From contig NZ_JYKS01000033.1 in the NCBI RefSeq assembly GCF_000935045.1, positions 1 to 64,000 on the forward strand: 64,000 nt of DNA, given 5' to 3'. A program made the position numbers and the translations under genes. The DNA is from Pseudomonas sp. 10-1B (GTDB taxonomy: Bacteria > Pseudomonadota > Gammaproteobacteria > Pseudomonadales > Pseudomonadaceae). The notes under the pieces are model-generated. The model saw only the letters and a program-made list of their open reading frames with translations. It was not told where the DNA came from and did not search any database. This document shows positions 1 through 8,995 of this stretch, in pieces (the stretch's first letter is position 1; the number at the start of each line of letters is the position of its first letter).

Positions 1-270
1 CGCGAAGAATCCAGCGCGGTGGATGGCACCGGCTTTGCCGGTGTTCGCGGCTAAAGCCGCTCCTACACGGATAGCGTGAGCCCGAAGCCTGCGCAGTACC
101 TGTGTAGGAGCGGGCTTGCCCGCGAAGAATCCAGCGCGATGGATGGCACCGGCTTTGCCGGTGTTCGCGGCTAAAGCCGCTCCTACACGGGTAGCGTGAG
201 CCCGAAGCCTGCGCAGTACCTGTGTAGGAGCGGGCTTGCCCGCGAAGAATCCAGCGCGATGGATGGCACC
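1..270. repeat. Tandem 120-bp REP-containing unit
   Basis: Two consecutive 120-bp units (1-120 and 121-240) differ at only two positions (bases 19/139 and 71/191), and a third begins at 241 and stops near 270. Each unit holds one REP core (GCGGGCTTGCCCGC type) and a diverged facing copy, separated by a spacer containing GGCACCGGC. The array probably continues to the left of the window. Confidence 0.9.
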
Positions 271-284
271 GCCTCCGCCGCCGC

Positions 285-863
285 TCACGCCTGCCTGAGC
301 AGCAGCGCCACCCCCGGGAAATACTGCCCCAGCTCGTTATGCAACTTGCGGTAGGCATACGGGAAGTACCAGGCGATGGCGCAGGCCGTGTGCTTCTGCA
401 GGTCGTCGACCAGGTCCTGCAGCTCCTCGGGGCTGGCATGCTGGCCTGCCTTCCAGGGGCTGATGAACAGCGCCCCAGCCTTCAGCTGGCTGGGGTAGGC
501 CACCTGGTGGGCGAGGGCAGCGGTTTGCTGCAGAGCAGCCGCCATGTCCAGCCGGGCGATTTTTGGCCAGCGCTGGCTGACACTCAGGTACAGCGTCTCG
601 TCGGCACTGCTGATCGACAGGTCGCAGCGCCCTTCGCATTCACCTTCGTCGCGTTGCTTCTTGCCGGCAAACTGTTGCAACGCCGCCAATTCGGCCTGCC
701 AGGCTGCCGCTGCCAGCAGCCCGGCATTGGCAGCGGCACCCTGCCAATACGGGGCTTCGGCGTCACCGGCAAACTGGTTGAAACGGTCGATGCAGTCGAC
801 CCAGCGCTCCAGCACCGGGCCGAGGAACTCCAGGCGTGAATTGTTGATGATCTGGCCTCGCAT
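285..863 (-). CDS. Conserved hypothetical protein, 192 aa
   Basis: I do not recognise a named family. The start at 863 is chosen because an AGGAG ribosome site lies just upstream; longer versions would begin in unlikely sequence. The protein is soluble, without signal peptide or membrane segment, rich in Ala, Leu and Gln, with a small Cys pair near residues 76-80 and an aromatic C-terminal third (WYFPYAY). It is transcribed away from the cobalamin cluster and separated from it by about 500 bp holding the B12 riboswitch, so a direct role in B12 synthesis is not implied. Confidence 0.65.
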   Translation of the reverse strand: MRGQIINNSRLEFLGPVLERWVDCIDRFNQFAGDAEAPYWQGAAANAGLLAAAAWQAELAALQQFAGKKQRDEGECEGRCDLSISSADETLYLSVSQRWPKIARLDMAAALQQTAALAHQVAYPSQLKAGALFISPWKAGQHASPEELQDLVDDLQKHTACAIAWYFPYAYRKLHNELGQYFPGVALLLRQA

Positions 864-1037
864 GCTGCGCTCTCCTGTTGTCGTTGTGGTCGCGTTCAGC
901 TGAAGGTGATGGCCATGTGATATCACTGTATTCAGTGTCGCACAAGCTGGCGTATTGGCCATTGCTGCGGACAATGCCTGTTTGGCGGGAATGCCACCCG
1001 CTTCGATTGACGCTCCGGGTGCAACCCTCTAACCTTC

Positions 1038-1240
1038 GCGCGTGTTTCAGGTGCCCTGCCAGCCCGTCTGGGCAGGGTGAAACTGGGAAGCCGGTGGTCG
1101 CCAGCATGGCGCGATTCCGGCGCTGCCCCCGCAACGGTAGATGAGTCGCGGCCGCGCAGGGCCACTGGGTGCCAGCACCCGGGAAGGCGCGCAGGCCTGG
1201 GCCAAGGCCCGCTCACAAGCCCGGAGACCGGCCTGATACT
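1038..1240 (+). promoter_or_regulatory. Cobalamin riboswitch
   Basis: The segment carries the landmarks of the AdoCbl riboswitch class: GGTGCCC near 1050, GGGAAGCCGGTG near 1085, the CCCCCGCAACGGTA junction near 1125-1138, and a B12 box AGCCCGGAGACCGGCC at 1218-1233. It lies 130 bp before cobO on the same strand, so it should lower expression of the cob operon when coenzyme B12 is abundant. The edges are approximate. Confidence 0.93.
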
Positions 1241-1370
1241 GCCAACGGCATCACGGAGGGTGATGCGCGGTGCACCGTGGCGTCTGGCTGCGGCTCCTGC
1301 GCGTTCTCCGTTTGCCTGCCTACCACCTGTCGCCGCGTGTTCCCGTGGCGCCAGCCAGCGGAGAACCCTG

Positions 1371-1982
1371 ATGAGCGAATCCACCGAACGCGACGAGCGC
1401 CACCTGGCGCGCATGCAGCGCAAGAAGGCGATCATCGACGAACGCATCGCCAATTCCCCCAATGAATGCGGCTTGCTGCTGGTCCTGACCGGCAATGGCA
1501 AGGGCAAGAGCAGCTCGGCCTTCGGCATGCTCGCGCGCGCCCTGGGCCATGGCATGCAGTGCGGTGTGGTGCAGTTCATCAAGGGCCGTAACAGCACGGG
1601 CGAAGAATTGTTCTTCCGCCGTTTCCCCGAACAGGTGCGCTACCACGTGATGGGCGAGGGCTTTACCTGGGAGACCCAGGACCGCCAGCGTGACATCGCC
1701 GCCGCCGAAGCGGCCTGGGCCGTGTCGCGCCAGTTGCTGCAGGACCCGAGCGTGCAGTTCGTGGTGCTCGACGAACTGAATATCGCCCTCAAGCACGGCT
1801 ACCTCGACCTGGACCAGGTGCTGTCCGACATCCAGGCCCGCCCGCCGATGCAGCATGTGATCGTTACCGGCCGTGCCGCCAAGCCGGAAATGATCGAGCT
1901 GGCCGATACCGTGACCGAAATGGGCATGCTCAAGCATGCATTCCAGGCGGGCATCCGCGCCCAGAAGGGCGTGGAACTGTGA
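1371..1982 (+). CDS. cobO: Cob(I)yrinic acid a,c-diamide adenosyltransferase
   Basis: This enzyme transfers the 5'-deoxyadenosyl group of ATP to the cobalt of cob(I)yrinic acid a,c-diamide in the late aerobic B12 route. The protein is 203 aa, usual for CobO/BtuR, with a P-loop GNGKGKSSSA near residue 40 and the VVLDELNIAL motif typical of the family. The chosen ATG follows GGAGAA. It is the first gene after the cobalamin riboswitch, and its stop overlaps the cobB GTG start, indicating translational coupling. The protein is cytosolic. Confidence 0.95.
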   Translation: MSESTERDERHLARMQRKKAIIDERIANSPNECGLLLVLTGNGKGKSSSAFGMLARALGHGMQCGVVQFIKGRNSTGEELFFRRFPEQVRYHVMGEGFTWETQDRQRDIAAAEAAWAVSRQLLQDPSVQFVVLDELNIALKHGYLDLDQVLSDIQARPPMQHVIVTGRAAKPEMIELADTVTEMGMLKHAFQAGIRAQKGVEL

Positions 1983-3274
1983 ATCAGCCCCGCCATTGTC
2001 CCGCGGTATTGATCGCGGCACCGGCCTCTGGCCAGGGCAAGACCACCGTCACCGCCGCCCTGGCCCGCCTGCACCGCAACCTCGGGCGCAAGGTACGGGT
2101 ATTCAAATGTGGGCCTGACTTCCTTGACCCGATGATCCTCGAACGGGCCAGCGGTGCGCCGGTGTACCAACTGGACCTTTGGATGATCGGCGCCGAGGAA
2201 AGCCGCCGCCTGCTGTGGGACGCAGCTGGCGAGGCCGACCTGATCCTGATCGAAGGGGTGATGGGGCTGTTCGACGGCACCCCGTCCAGCGCCGACCTGG
2301 CGCGCCACTTCGGCGTGCCGGTGCTGGCGGTGATCGACGGCACGGCCATGGCCCAGACCTTCGGCGCCCTGGCCTTGGGGCTGGCGCGCTACCAGGCCGA
2401 CCTGCCGTTCGCCGGCGTGCTGGCCAACCGGGTGGGCAGCCTGCGCCACGCGCAACTGCTGGAAGGCAGCCTGACTGAAGGCCTGCGCTGGTACGGCGGC
2501 TTGTCCCGCGAGCGTGGTATCGAGCTGCCCAGCCGCCACTTGGGCCTGGTCCAGGCCAGCGAGCTGAACGACCTGGATGCCCGCCTGGACGCCGCCGCCG
2601 AGGCGCTCGGCGCCAGCTGCGACGCGGCCTTGCCACCGCCGGTGAGCTTTGCCGAACCCGCGCCGCAGGCCTGTGCTGCCTCGCTGGCCGGTGTACGTAT
2701 CGGCGTGGCGCGGGACGAGGCGTTCGCCTTCACCTATGGCGCCAACCTCGACTTGCTGCGCAACCTCGGCGCGCGGCTGGAGTTCTTCTCGCCGCTGCAT
2801 GACCGCGAACTGCCGGTGGTGGACAGCCTGTACCTGCCGGGCGGCTATCCCGAACTGCACCACCATGCCCTGGCCGCCAATGCACCGATGTGCGCAGCGA
2901 TCCGTGCCCATTACGCCCAGGGCAAGCCCTTGCTGGCCGAGTGTGGCGGCATGCTGTACCTGCTCGATGCCCTGACCGACGTGGCTGGCGAACGTGCCGA
3001 ACTACTTGGCCTGCTGCCGGGCGAGGCGACCATGCAGAAGCGCCTGGCGGCCCTGGCCCTGCAGGCGGTGGAGCTGCCGGAAGGTACCCTGCGCGGCCAC
3101 ACCTACCACCACTCATTGACCAGCACCGCGCTGGAGCCTATCGCCCGTGGCCTGAGCCCCAATGGCGGGCGTGGCAACGAAGCGGTGTATCGCCTGGGGC
3201 GGCTGACGGCCTCCTATGTGCATTTCTACTTCCCCTCCAACCCGGGTGCGGCGGCGGCGCTGTTGCGACCATGA
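1979..3274 (+). CDS. cobB: Cobyrinic acid a,c-diamide synthase
   Basis: This enzyme amidates the a and c side chains of (hydrogeno)byrinic/cobyrinic acid using glutamine and ATP. At 431 aa it has an N-terminal P-loop amidoligase domain (APASGQGKTT near residue 11) and a C-terminal class I-like glutamine amidotransferase domain with the nucleophilic Cys in LAECGGMLYL. The GTG start at 1979 overlaps the cobO stop by four bases, and the gene overlaps bluB downstream (ATGA). It is part of the riboswitch-controlled operon. Confidence 0.95.
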   Translation: MNQPRHCPAVLIAAPASGQGKTTVTAALARLHRNLGRKVRVFKCGPDFLDPMILERASGAPVYQLDLWMIGAEESRRLLWDAAGEADLILIEGVMGLFDGTPSSADLARHFGVPVLAVIDGTAMAQTFGALALGLARYQADLPFAGVLANRVGSLRHAQLLEGSLTEGLRWYGGLSRERGIELPSRHLGLVQASELNDLDARLDAAAEALGASCDAALPPPVSFAEPAPQACAASLAGVRIGVARDEAFAFTYGANLDLLRNLGARLEFFSPLHDRELPVVDSLYLPGGYPELHHHALAANAPMCAAIRAHYAQGKPLLAECGGMLYLLDALTDVAGERAELLGLLPGEATMQKRLAALALQAVELPEGTLRGHTYHHSLTSTALEPIARGLSPNGGRGNEAVYRLGRLTASYVHFYFPSNPGAAAALLRP

Positions 3275-3921
3275 GCGAACACGCCTACAGCGACGCCGAG
3301 CGCGCCGCGATCTACCGGGCCATCGGCGAACGCCGTGACATGCGCCATTTCGCCGGTGGCGAGGTGGCGCCGGAACTGCTTGGCCGCCTGCTGGCCGCCG
3401 CGCACCAGGCGCCCAGCGTCGGCCTGATGCAGCCCTGGCGCTTCATCCGCATTACCCGGCGCGACCTGCGCGCTCGTATCCAGGCCCTGGTGGAGGAGGA
3501 GCGGGTGCGTACTGCCGAGGCACTGGGTGAACGTTCCGACGACTTCATGAAGCTGAAGGTGGAAGGCATCAATGACTGTGCCGAGTTGCTGGTAGCGGCC
3601 TTGATGGACAACCGCGAAGCGCACATCTTCGGCCGCCGCACCCTGCCGGAAATGGACCTGGCTTCGCTGGCCTGTGCCATCCAGAACCTGTGGCTGGCCG
3701 CACGTGGCGAAGGCCTGGGCATGGGCTGGGTGTCGCTGTTCGACCCGCAGGCCCTGGCCGCGCTGCTGGGCATGCCCGCCGGGGCCAAGCCGGTGGCGGT
3801 ACTGTGCCTGGGGCCAGTGAGCGAATTCTACTCGGCACCGATGCTGGTGCTGGAAGACTGGGCCGAAGAGCGGCCGCTGAGCGACATGCTGTTCGAGAAC
3901 CAATGGGGAGAGCGCCAATGA
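3271..3921 (+). CDS. bluB: 5,6-dimethylbenzimidazole synthase BluB
   Basis: BluB cleaves FMNH2 with O2 to give 5,6-dimethylbenzimidazole, the lower ligand of B12. The 216-aa protein has the nitroreductase-like flavin fold, with the FMN-binding ERRDMRHF stretch near residue 16, HQAPSVGLMQPW near 48 and GLGMGWVSLFDP near 149. The presence of BluB means this strain makes its own lower base aerobically. Both gene ends overlap neighbours by four bases, placing it firmly in the cob operon. Confidence 0.93.
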   Translation: MSEHAYSDAERAAIYRAIGERRDMRHFAGGEVAPELLGRLLAAAHQAPSVGLMQPWRFIRITRRDLRARIQALVEEERVRTAEALGERSDDFMKLKVEGINDCAELLVAALMDNREAHIFGRRTLPEMDLASLACAIQNLWLAARGEGLGMGWVSLFDPQALAALLGMPAGAKPVAVLCLGPVSEFYSAPMLVLEDWAEERPLSDMLFENQWGERQ

Positions 3922-4826
3922 GCGTCGCCTTGCTGACCGTGGCCGGCGTGGCCCTGGATGCCTTGCTGGGCGAACCGCAGCGACGCCACCCGCTGGTGGC
4001 CTTCGGCAACATGGCCAGTAACCTCGAGCGCCGTCTGAACGCCGGTGGCCGCGGTTGGCGCAGCCACGGCGTGAGCGCGTGGTTTCTGGCGGTGGTGCCG
4101 CTGACCCTGGTGGCGCTGGTGCTGTCGTGGTTGCCGTACATCGGCTGGCTGGTGGACGTGCTGGCGCTGTACTGCGCCGTCGGGCTGCGCAGCCTGGGCG
4201 AGCATGTGCTGCCGGTGGCCAACGCCTTGCGCCAGGGTGATCTGGCAGAGGCGCGGCGCCGGGTCGGCTACCTGGTCAGCCGCGAAACCCAAGAGCTGGA
4301 CGAGCCCGCCGTGGCCCGAGCGGCTACCGAGTCGGTGCTGGAGAACGGCAGCGATGCAGTGTTCGCCGCGCTGTTCTGGTTCGTGGTGGCCGGTGCGCCG
4401 GGCGTAGTGCTGTACCGCCTGAGCAACACGCTGGATGCCATGTGGGGCTACCGCAATCAACGCTTCGAGCGCTTTGGCTGGTGCGCGGCGCGCGTCGATG
4501 ACGTGCTCAACTATATTCCCGCCAGGCTGGTGGCGCTGACCTATGCGTTGCTCGGCAAGACCCGCCTGGCGCTGGCCTGCTGGCGCAAGCAAGGTCCGCT
4601 GTGGGACAGCCCCAATGCCGGGCCGGTGATGGCCGCCGGTGCCGGCGCGCTGGGGGTGGAACTCGGCGGCCCGGCCGTTTACCACGGCGAGTTGCATGAG
4701 CGGCCACGTCTGGGGGACGGGCCAATGGCCGACGCCGACGCCATCGAACGCGGCTGGGGCCTGGTGCAGCGCGGCGTGTGGTTGTGGTTGCTGGTGATCT
4801 GCCTGGGGGCGTACATCGATGCTTGA
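3918..4826 (+). CDS. cobD: Adenosylcobinamide-phosphate synthase (CobD/CbiB)
   Basis: CobD/CbiB attaches (R)-1-amino-2-propanol O-2-phosphate to adenosylcobyric acid. The 302-aa protein is an inner-membrane protein with hydrophobic segments near residues 1-15, 45-90 and at the C-terminus, and with family motifs LLGEPQRRHPLVAFG and RETQELDEP. It overlaps bluB by four bases and cobC by eight, consistent with one transcript. In Salmonella naming this protein is CbiB; 'cobD' is the name used in pseudomonads. Confidence 0.93.
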   Translation: MSVALLTVAGVALDALLGEPQRRHPLVAFGNMASNLERRLNAGGRGWRSHGVSAWFLAVVPLTLVALVLSWLPYIGWLVDVLALYCAVGLRSLGEHVLPVANALRQGDLAEARRRVGYLVSRETQELDEPAVARAATESVLENGSDAVFAALFWFVVAGAPGVVLYRLSNTLDAMWGYRNQRFERFGWCAARVDDVLNYIPARLVALTYALLGKTRLALACWRKQGPLWDSPNAGPVMAAGAGALGVELGGPAVYHGELHERPRLGDGPMADADAIERGWGLVQRGVWLWLLVICLGAYIDA

Positions 4827-5811
4827 ACATGGTGGCCGCCTGCTCCGCGCGGTGCGGCAATACGGTATCGCCCGCGAACAGTGGCTCGACCTGTCCAGCG
4901 GCATTGCGCCCTGGCCTTTCCCGATTCCGCCGATTCCCATGGATGCCTGGGCGCGCCTGCCGGAGACCGAAGACGGCCTGGAAGACGCCGCCCGCGCGTA
5001 TTACGGCGCCCGTCAGCTACTGCCGGTGGCCGGTTCCCAGGCCGCGATCCAGGCCTTGCCGCTGCTGCGCACAGCCAGCCGGGTAGGGGTGTTGACGCCG
5101 TGCTATGCCGAGCATCCGTATGCCTGGCAACGGGCCGGGCACCAACTGGTGGAACTGGACGAGGCGCAGGTCGAAGCGACGCTCGATAGCCTTGACGTGC
5201 TGGTGCTGGTCAACCCCAACAACCCCACCGGCAGGCGGGTGCCGCGCGAGCGCCTGCTCGCCTGGCACGCGCGCTTGGCCGCCCGCGGTGGCTGGCTGCT
5301 GGTCGACGAAGCCTTCATGGACAACAGCCCAGCCGATGGCGTGGTCGAGTGTGCCGAGCGCCCGGGCCTGATCGTGCTGCGCTCGTTCGGCAAGTTCTTC
5401 GGCTTGGCCGGGGTGCGCCTGGGTTTCGTCGCTGCCGAGCGCAGCCTGTTGCTGCGCCTGGCCGAGCTGCTGGGCCCGTGGACCATCAACGGCCCGACCC
5501 GGGTGCTGGCCCAGGCCTGCCTGGCCGATCGGGCCGCCCAGCGCATGCAGGTCGAGCGCTGTGCTGCCGCCAGCCAGCGGTTGGTTGGGCTGTTGCACAG
5601 CGCCGGCCTGGCAGCCAGTGGCGGCTGTGACCTGTTCCAGTACGTGCGCAGTGAGCACGCCGCGCAGTTGCATGACTTTCTCGCCCGCCGCGGCATCCTG
5701 GTGCGCCTGTTCGAACACCCGCCCGCCGTGCGCCTGGGGTTGCCTGCATGCGCGGCGGACGAACAGCGCCTGGCCCAGGCCCTGGCGGCCTATCAAAAGG
5801 AAACGGCATGA
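4819..5811 (+). CDS. cobC: Threonine-phosphate decarboxylase (aminotransferase fold)
   Basis: This PLP enzyme makes the aminopropanol phosphate linker used by CobD by decarboxylating L-threonine-O-phosphate. It has 330 aa with the class I/II aminotransferase fold: NPNNPTGR near residue 132, the LVDEAF motif near 162, and the PLP lysine in RSFGKFFGLAGVRLGF near 190-205. The gene overlaps both cobD and cobQ. In the Pseudomonas scheme it is called cobC; Salmonella calls it CobD. Confidence 0.93.
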   Translation: MLEHGGRLLRAVRQYGIAREQWLDLSSGIAPWPFPIPPIPMDAWARLPETEDGLEDAARAYYGARQLLPVAGSQAAIQALPLLRTASRVGVLTPCYAEHPYAWQRAGHQLVELDEAQVEATLDSLDVLVLVNPNNPTGRRVPRERLLAWHARLAARGGWLLVDEAFMDNSPADGVVECAERPGLIVLRSFGKFFGLAGVRLGFVAAERSLLLRLAELLGPWTINGPTRVLAQACLADRAAQRMQVERCAAASQRLVGLLHSAGLAASGGCDLFQYVRSEHAAQLHDFLARRGILVRLFEHPPAVRLGLPACAADEQRLAQALAAYQKETA

Positions 5812-7262
5812 CCACCCTCATGGTGCAAGGCACCACCTCCGACGCCGGCAAGAGCACGCTGGTGACCGCGCTGTGCCGCTGGCTGTTGCGCCAGGGCGTC
5901 GGCGTGGTGCCGTTCAAGCCACAGAACATGGCGCTGAACAGCGCGGTGACCGCCGACGGTGGCGAAATCGGCCGGGCCCAGGCGGTGCAGGCCCAGGCCT
6001 GCCGGCTGGCGCCGCACACCGACATGAACCCGGTGCTGCTCAAGCCCAACAGCGATACTGGCGCCCAGGTGATCATCCACGGCCGTGCCGTCACCAGCAT
6101 GAACGCGGTGGCCTACCACGACTACAAGGCCATCGCCATGCAGGCGGTGCTGGCCTCGCACCAACGCCTGAGCGCTGCCTGGCCAGTGGTCATGGTCGAA
6201 GGCGCGGGGTCGCCGGCAGAGATCAACCTGCGCGCCGGCGACATCGCCAACATGGGCTTTGCCGAAGCGGTGGATTGCCCGGTGATCCTGGTTGCCGATA
6301 TCAACCGCGGCGGTGTGTTCGCCCACTTGGTTGGCACGCTTGAATTGCTGTCGCCCAGCGAACAGGCGCGGGTCAAAGGTTTTGTGATCAACCGCTTCCG
6401 CGGCGACATCGCCTTGCTGCAGCCGGGGCTGGACTGGCTGGAGCAACGTACCGGCAAACCGGTGCTGGGTGTGCTGCCCTATGTCACCGACCTGCATCTG
6501 GAGGCCGAGGATGGCATCGATGTGCGCCAGGGCGCCAAGCACGAGCGCGTGCTCAAGGTGATCGTGCCGGTGCTGCCGCGCATCAGCAACCACACCGACT
6601 TCGACCCGCTGCGCCTGCACCCGCAGGTGGATTTGCAGTTCATCGGCCCAGGCCAGCCGATCCCGGCTGCCGACTTGATCATCCTGCCAGGCTCCAAGAG
6701 CGTGCGCGGTGACCTGGCACAGCTGCGTGAACGTGGTTGGGACCAGGCCATCGAGCGGCACCTGCGTTATGGCGGCAAGCTGATCGGTATCTGTGGCGGC
6801 CTGCAGATGCTTGGCCGCGAAGTGCACGATCCGCTGGGGCTGGAGGGCGCCGCAGGTTCGAGCCCGGGGCTTGGCCTGCTCGACTATGCCACGGTGCTCG
6901 AGGCCGAGAAGCAATTGCGCAACGTTGCCGGTACGCTGAGCCTCGAAGCGGCAGCGGTGGCCGGTTATGAAATTCATGCCGGCGTCACCACCGGGCCTGC
7001 CTTGGCGCAGCCTGCCGTGCAACTGGCAGATGGCCGGTGGGACGGTGCTGTCAGCGCCGATGGCCAGATCCTCGCTACCTACCTGCACGGGCTGTTCGAA
7101 GGTAGCCAGTCGTGTGCCGCGCTGCTGCGCTGGGCTGGCCTGGAGGATGTGCAGGTTATCGACTACGAAGCTTTGCGTGAGCGCGATATCGAGCGCCTGG
7201 CCGACCTGGTGGAAAAGCACCTGGACACCGCGCGCCTGCGCCAACTGTGTGGGGTGGCCTGA
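5808..7262 (+). CDS. cobQ: Cobyric acid synthase
   Basis: CobQ performs four glutamine-dependent amidations on adenosylcobyrinic a,c-diamide. The 484-aa protein has an N-terminal amidoligase domain with P-loop TTSDAGKST near residue 8 and a C-terminal amidotransferase domain with the Cys nucleophile in GICGGLQML and the His in TYLHGLFEG. The start at 5808 overlaps the cobC stop (ATGA) and is preferred over a longer upstream frame that would run through cobC. Confidence 0.96.
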   Translation: MTTLMVQGTTSDAGKSTLVTALCRWLLRQGVGVVPFKPQNMALNSAVTADGGEIGRAQAVQAQACRLAPHTDMNPVLLKPNSDTGAQVIIHGRAVTSMNAVAYHDYKAIAMQAVLASHQRLSAAWPVVMVEGAGSPAEINLRAGDIANMGFAEAVDCPVILVADINRGGVFAHLVGTLELLSPSEQARVKGFVINRFRGDIALLQPGLDWLEQRTGKPVLGVLPYVTDLHLEAEDGIDVRQGAKHERVLKVIVPVLPRISNHTDFDPLRLHPQVDLQFIGPGQPIPAADLIILPGSKSVRGDLAQLRERGWDQAIERHLRYGGKLIGICGGLQMLGREVHDPLGLEGAAGSSPGLGLLDYATVLEAEKQLRNVAGTLSLEAAAVAGYEIHAGVTTGPALAQPAVQLADGRWDGAVSADGQILATYLHGLFEGSQSCAALLRWAGLEDVQVIDYEALRERDIERLADLVEKHLDTARLRQLCGVA

Positions 7263-7263
7263 C

Positions 7264-7785
7264 ATGCGTAACCTGATTCTCGGCGGTGCCCGCTCCGGCA
7301 AGAGCCGCCTGGCCGAACAGCTGGCCAGCGCCAGCGGCCTGCCGGTGACCTACATCGCCACCAGCCAGCCGCTGGATGGTGAAATGAACGAACGCGTGCT
7401 GCTGCACCGCCAGCGCCGCCCGGATGACTGGGGGCTAATCGAAGAGCCCTTGGCCCTGGCTGCGATATTGCGCGCTGAAGCGGCCGAAGGGCGCTGCCTG
7501 CTGGTGGATTGCCTGACCCTGTGGCTGACCAACCTGCTGATGCTCGAGGACGACCAGCGCCTGGCCGAGGAGCGTGATGCCCTGCTGGCCTGCCTGGAAC
7601 AGTTGCCCGGCACCATTATTCTGGTCAGTAATGAAACAGGCCTGGGCGTGGTGCCCATGGGCGAGCTGACCCGGCGCTATGTCGACCTGGCTGGGTGGTT
7701 GCATCAGGCTGTGGCCGAGCGCTGTCAGCGGGTGGTGCTGACGGTGGCGGGGTTGCCGTTGATGCTTAAAGGGCCTGGGTTGTGA
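7264..7785 (+). CDS. cobU: Adenosylcobinamide kinase / guanylyltransferase
   Basis: This bifunctional enzyme phosphorylates adenosylcobinamide and then transfers GMP to it. The 173-aa protein matches the family length, with the P-loop GGARSGKSRLAEQ at residue 5, the guanylylated His in LLHRQRR near residue 45, and VDCLTLWLTNLL. It starts one base after the cobQ stop. It is the last gene of the tightly packed first block; a 148-bp gap follows. It is also called cobP. Confidence 0.95.
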   Translation: MRNLILGGARSGKSRLAEQLASASGLPVTYIATSQPLDGEMNERVLLHRQRRPDDWGLIEEPLALAAILRAEAAEGRCLLVDCLTLWLTNLLMLEDDQRLAEERDALLACLEQLPGTIILVSNETGLGVVPMGELTRRYVDLAGWLHQAVAERCQRVVLTVAGLPLMLKGPGL

Positions 7786-7933
7786 GGGAGGGTTTGAGAT
7801 TGGGTTTGGGCTTACAGGTGCCTGGCTTGGGTTGTGTGGCGCTCGATCTTCCAGGCTCTAAAAATCCCAACCCAGGCATCTCTCAGCCCCAACACCGAGC
7901 CCTAAAATTACCACTCAATCACGAACTCCTCCC

Positions 7934-8995
7934 ATGACTAAAACCCAACCCTGGTGGCAAACCCCCTGCCAACCCCTCGACACCACCGCCATGGCCCAGG
8001 CCCGCACCCGTCAGCAACAACTGACCAAACCTGCCGGCTCGCTCGGCCAGCTGGAAGGCCTGGCCATTCAGCTGGCTGCTCTGCAAGGCCGTGAACGGCC
8101 ATCGCTCGACCACGTCGCGATCACCATTTTTGCCGGCGACCACGGCGTGGTCGAAGAGGGCATCTCGGCCTACCCACAAGCGGTGACCGGGCAGATGCTG
8201 CGTAACTTCGTCGGCGGCGGCGCGGCGATCAGCGTGCTGGCGCGCCAGCTACAGGCCAGCCTGGAAGTGGTCGACCTGGGCACCGTCGGCCCGCACCTGG
8301 AACTACCCGGCGTGCGCCATCTGCACCTGGGGGCCGGCACCGCCAACTTCGCCCGCCAGCCAGCGATGACCGAGGGTCAGCTGCAGGCCGCCTTGCAAGC
8401 CGGCCGCGACAGCGCCCTGCGCGCCGCCGAGCAGGGCGCGCAGCTGTTCATCGGTGGCGAGATGGGCATTGGCAACACCACCGCCGCCGCCGCCCTGGCC
8501 AGCGTGCTGCTGGGCTGCGCGGCCATCGAACTGAGCGGCCCGGGCACCGGCCTGGACCACGCTGGGGTGCGACACAAGGCCGAGGTCATCGAGCGGGCGC
8601 TGCGCCTGCATGACTTGCGTGCCGAAGATCCACTACAGGCCCTGGCCTGTGTCGGCGGTTTCGAAATCGCCGCTTTGGCCGGTGCCTACCTTGGCTGCGC
8701 GCAGGCGGGTATCGCGGTGCTGGTGGACGGTTTCATCTGTAGCGTCGCTGCGCTGTTGGCGGTGCGCCTCAACCCGCAGTGCCGGGCCTGGCTGCTGTTC
8801 GCCCACCAGGGCGCAGAGCCTGGGCACAAGGCCTTGCTCGCCGCGCTGCAGGCCGAACCGTTGCTGGCCTTGGGCCTGCGCCTGGGTGAGGGCAGTGGTG
8901 CAGCCTTGGCGGTGCCGCTGTTGCGCCTGGCCTGTGCGCTGCACGGGCAGATGGCGACCTTTGCCGAGGCCGCGGTGGCGGGCCGCCCGGCATGA
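7934..8995 (+). CDS. cobT: Nicotinate-nucleotide--dimethylbenzimidazole phosphoribosyltransferase
   Basis: CobT makes alpha-ribazole 5'-phosphate from dimethylbenzimidazole (the BluB product) and nicotinate mononucleotide. The 353-aa protein has typical motifs: FAGDHGVVEEG near residue 68, GEMGIGNTTAAAA near 175, and LRLGEGSGAALA near 317, which carries the catalytic Glu. It begins a second block (cobT, phosphatase, cobS) after the 148-bp gap. The sequence before the ATG is CT-rich with no good Shine-Dalgarno, so it may depend on its own weak initiation. Confidence 0.95.
   Translation: MTKTQPWWQTPCQPLDTTAMAQARTRQQQLTKPAGSLGQLEGLAIQLAALQGRERPSLDHVAITIFAGDHGVVEEGISAYPQAVTGQMLRNFVGGGAAISVLARQLQASLEVVDLGTVGPHLELPGVRHLHLGAGTANFARQPAMTEGQLQAALQAGRDSALRAAEQGAQLFIGGEMGIGNTTAAAALASVLLGCAAIELSGPGTGLDHAGVRHKAEVIERALRLHDLRAEDPLQALACVGGFEIAALAGAYLGCAQAGIAVLVDGFICSVAALLAVRLNPQCRAWLLFAHQGAEPGHKALLAALQAEPLLALGLRLGEGSGAALAVPLLRLACALHGQMATFAEAAVAGRPA

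Noticed and set aside
1..270. Possible CRISPR array
   Set aside because: Unit length 120 bp with two near-identical copies, no short direct repeat with unique spacers and no cas genes.
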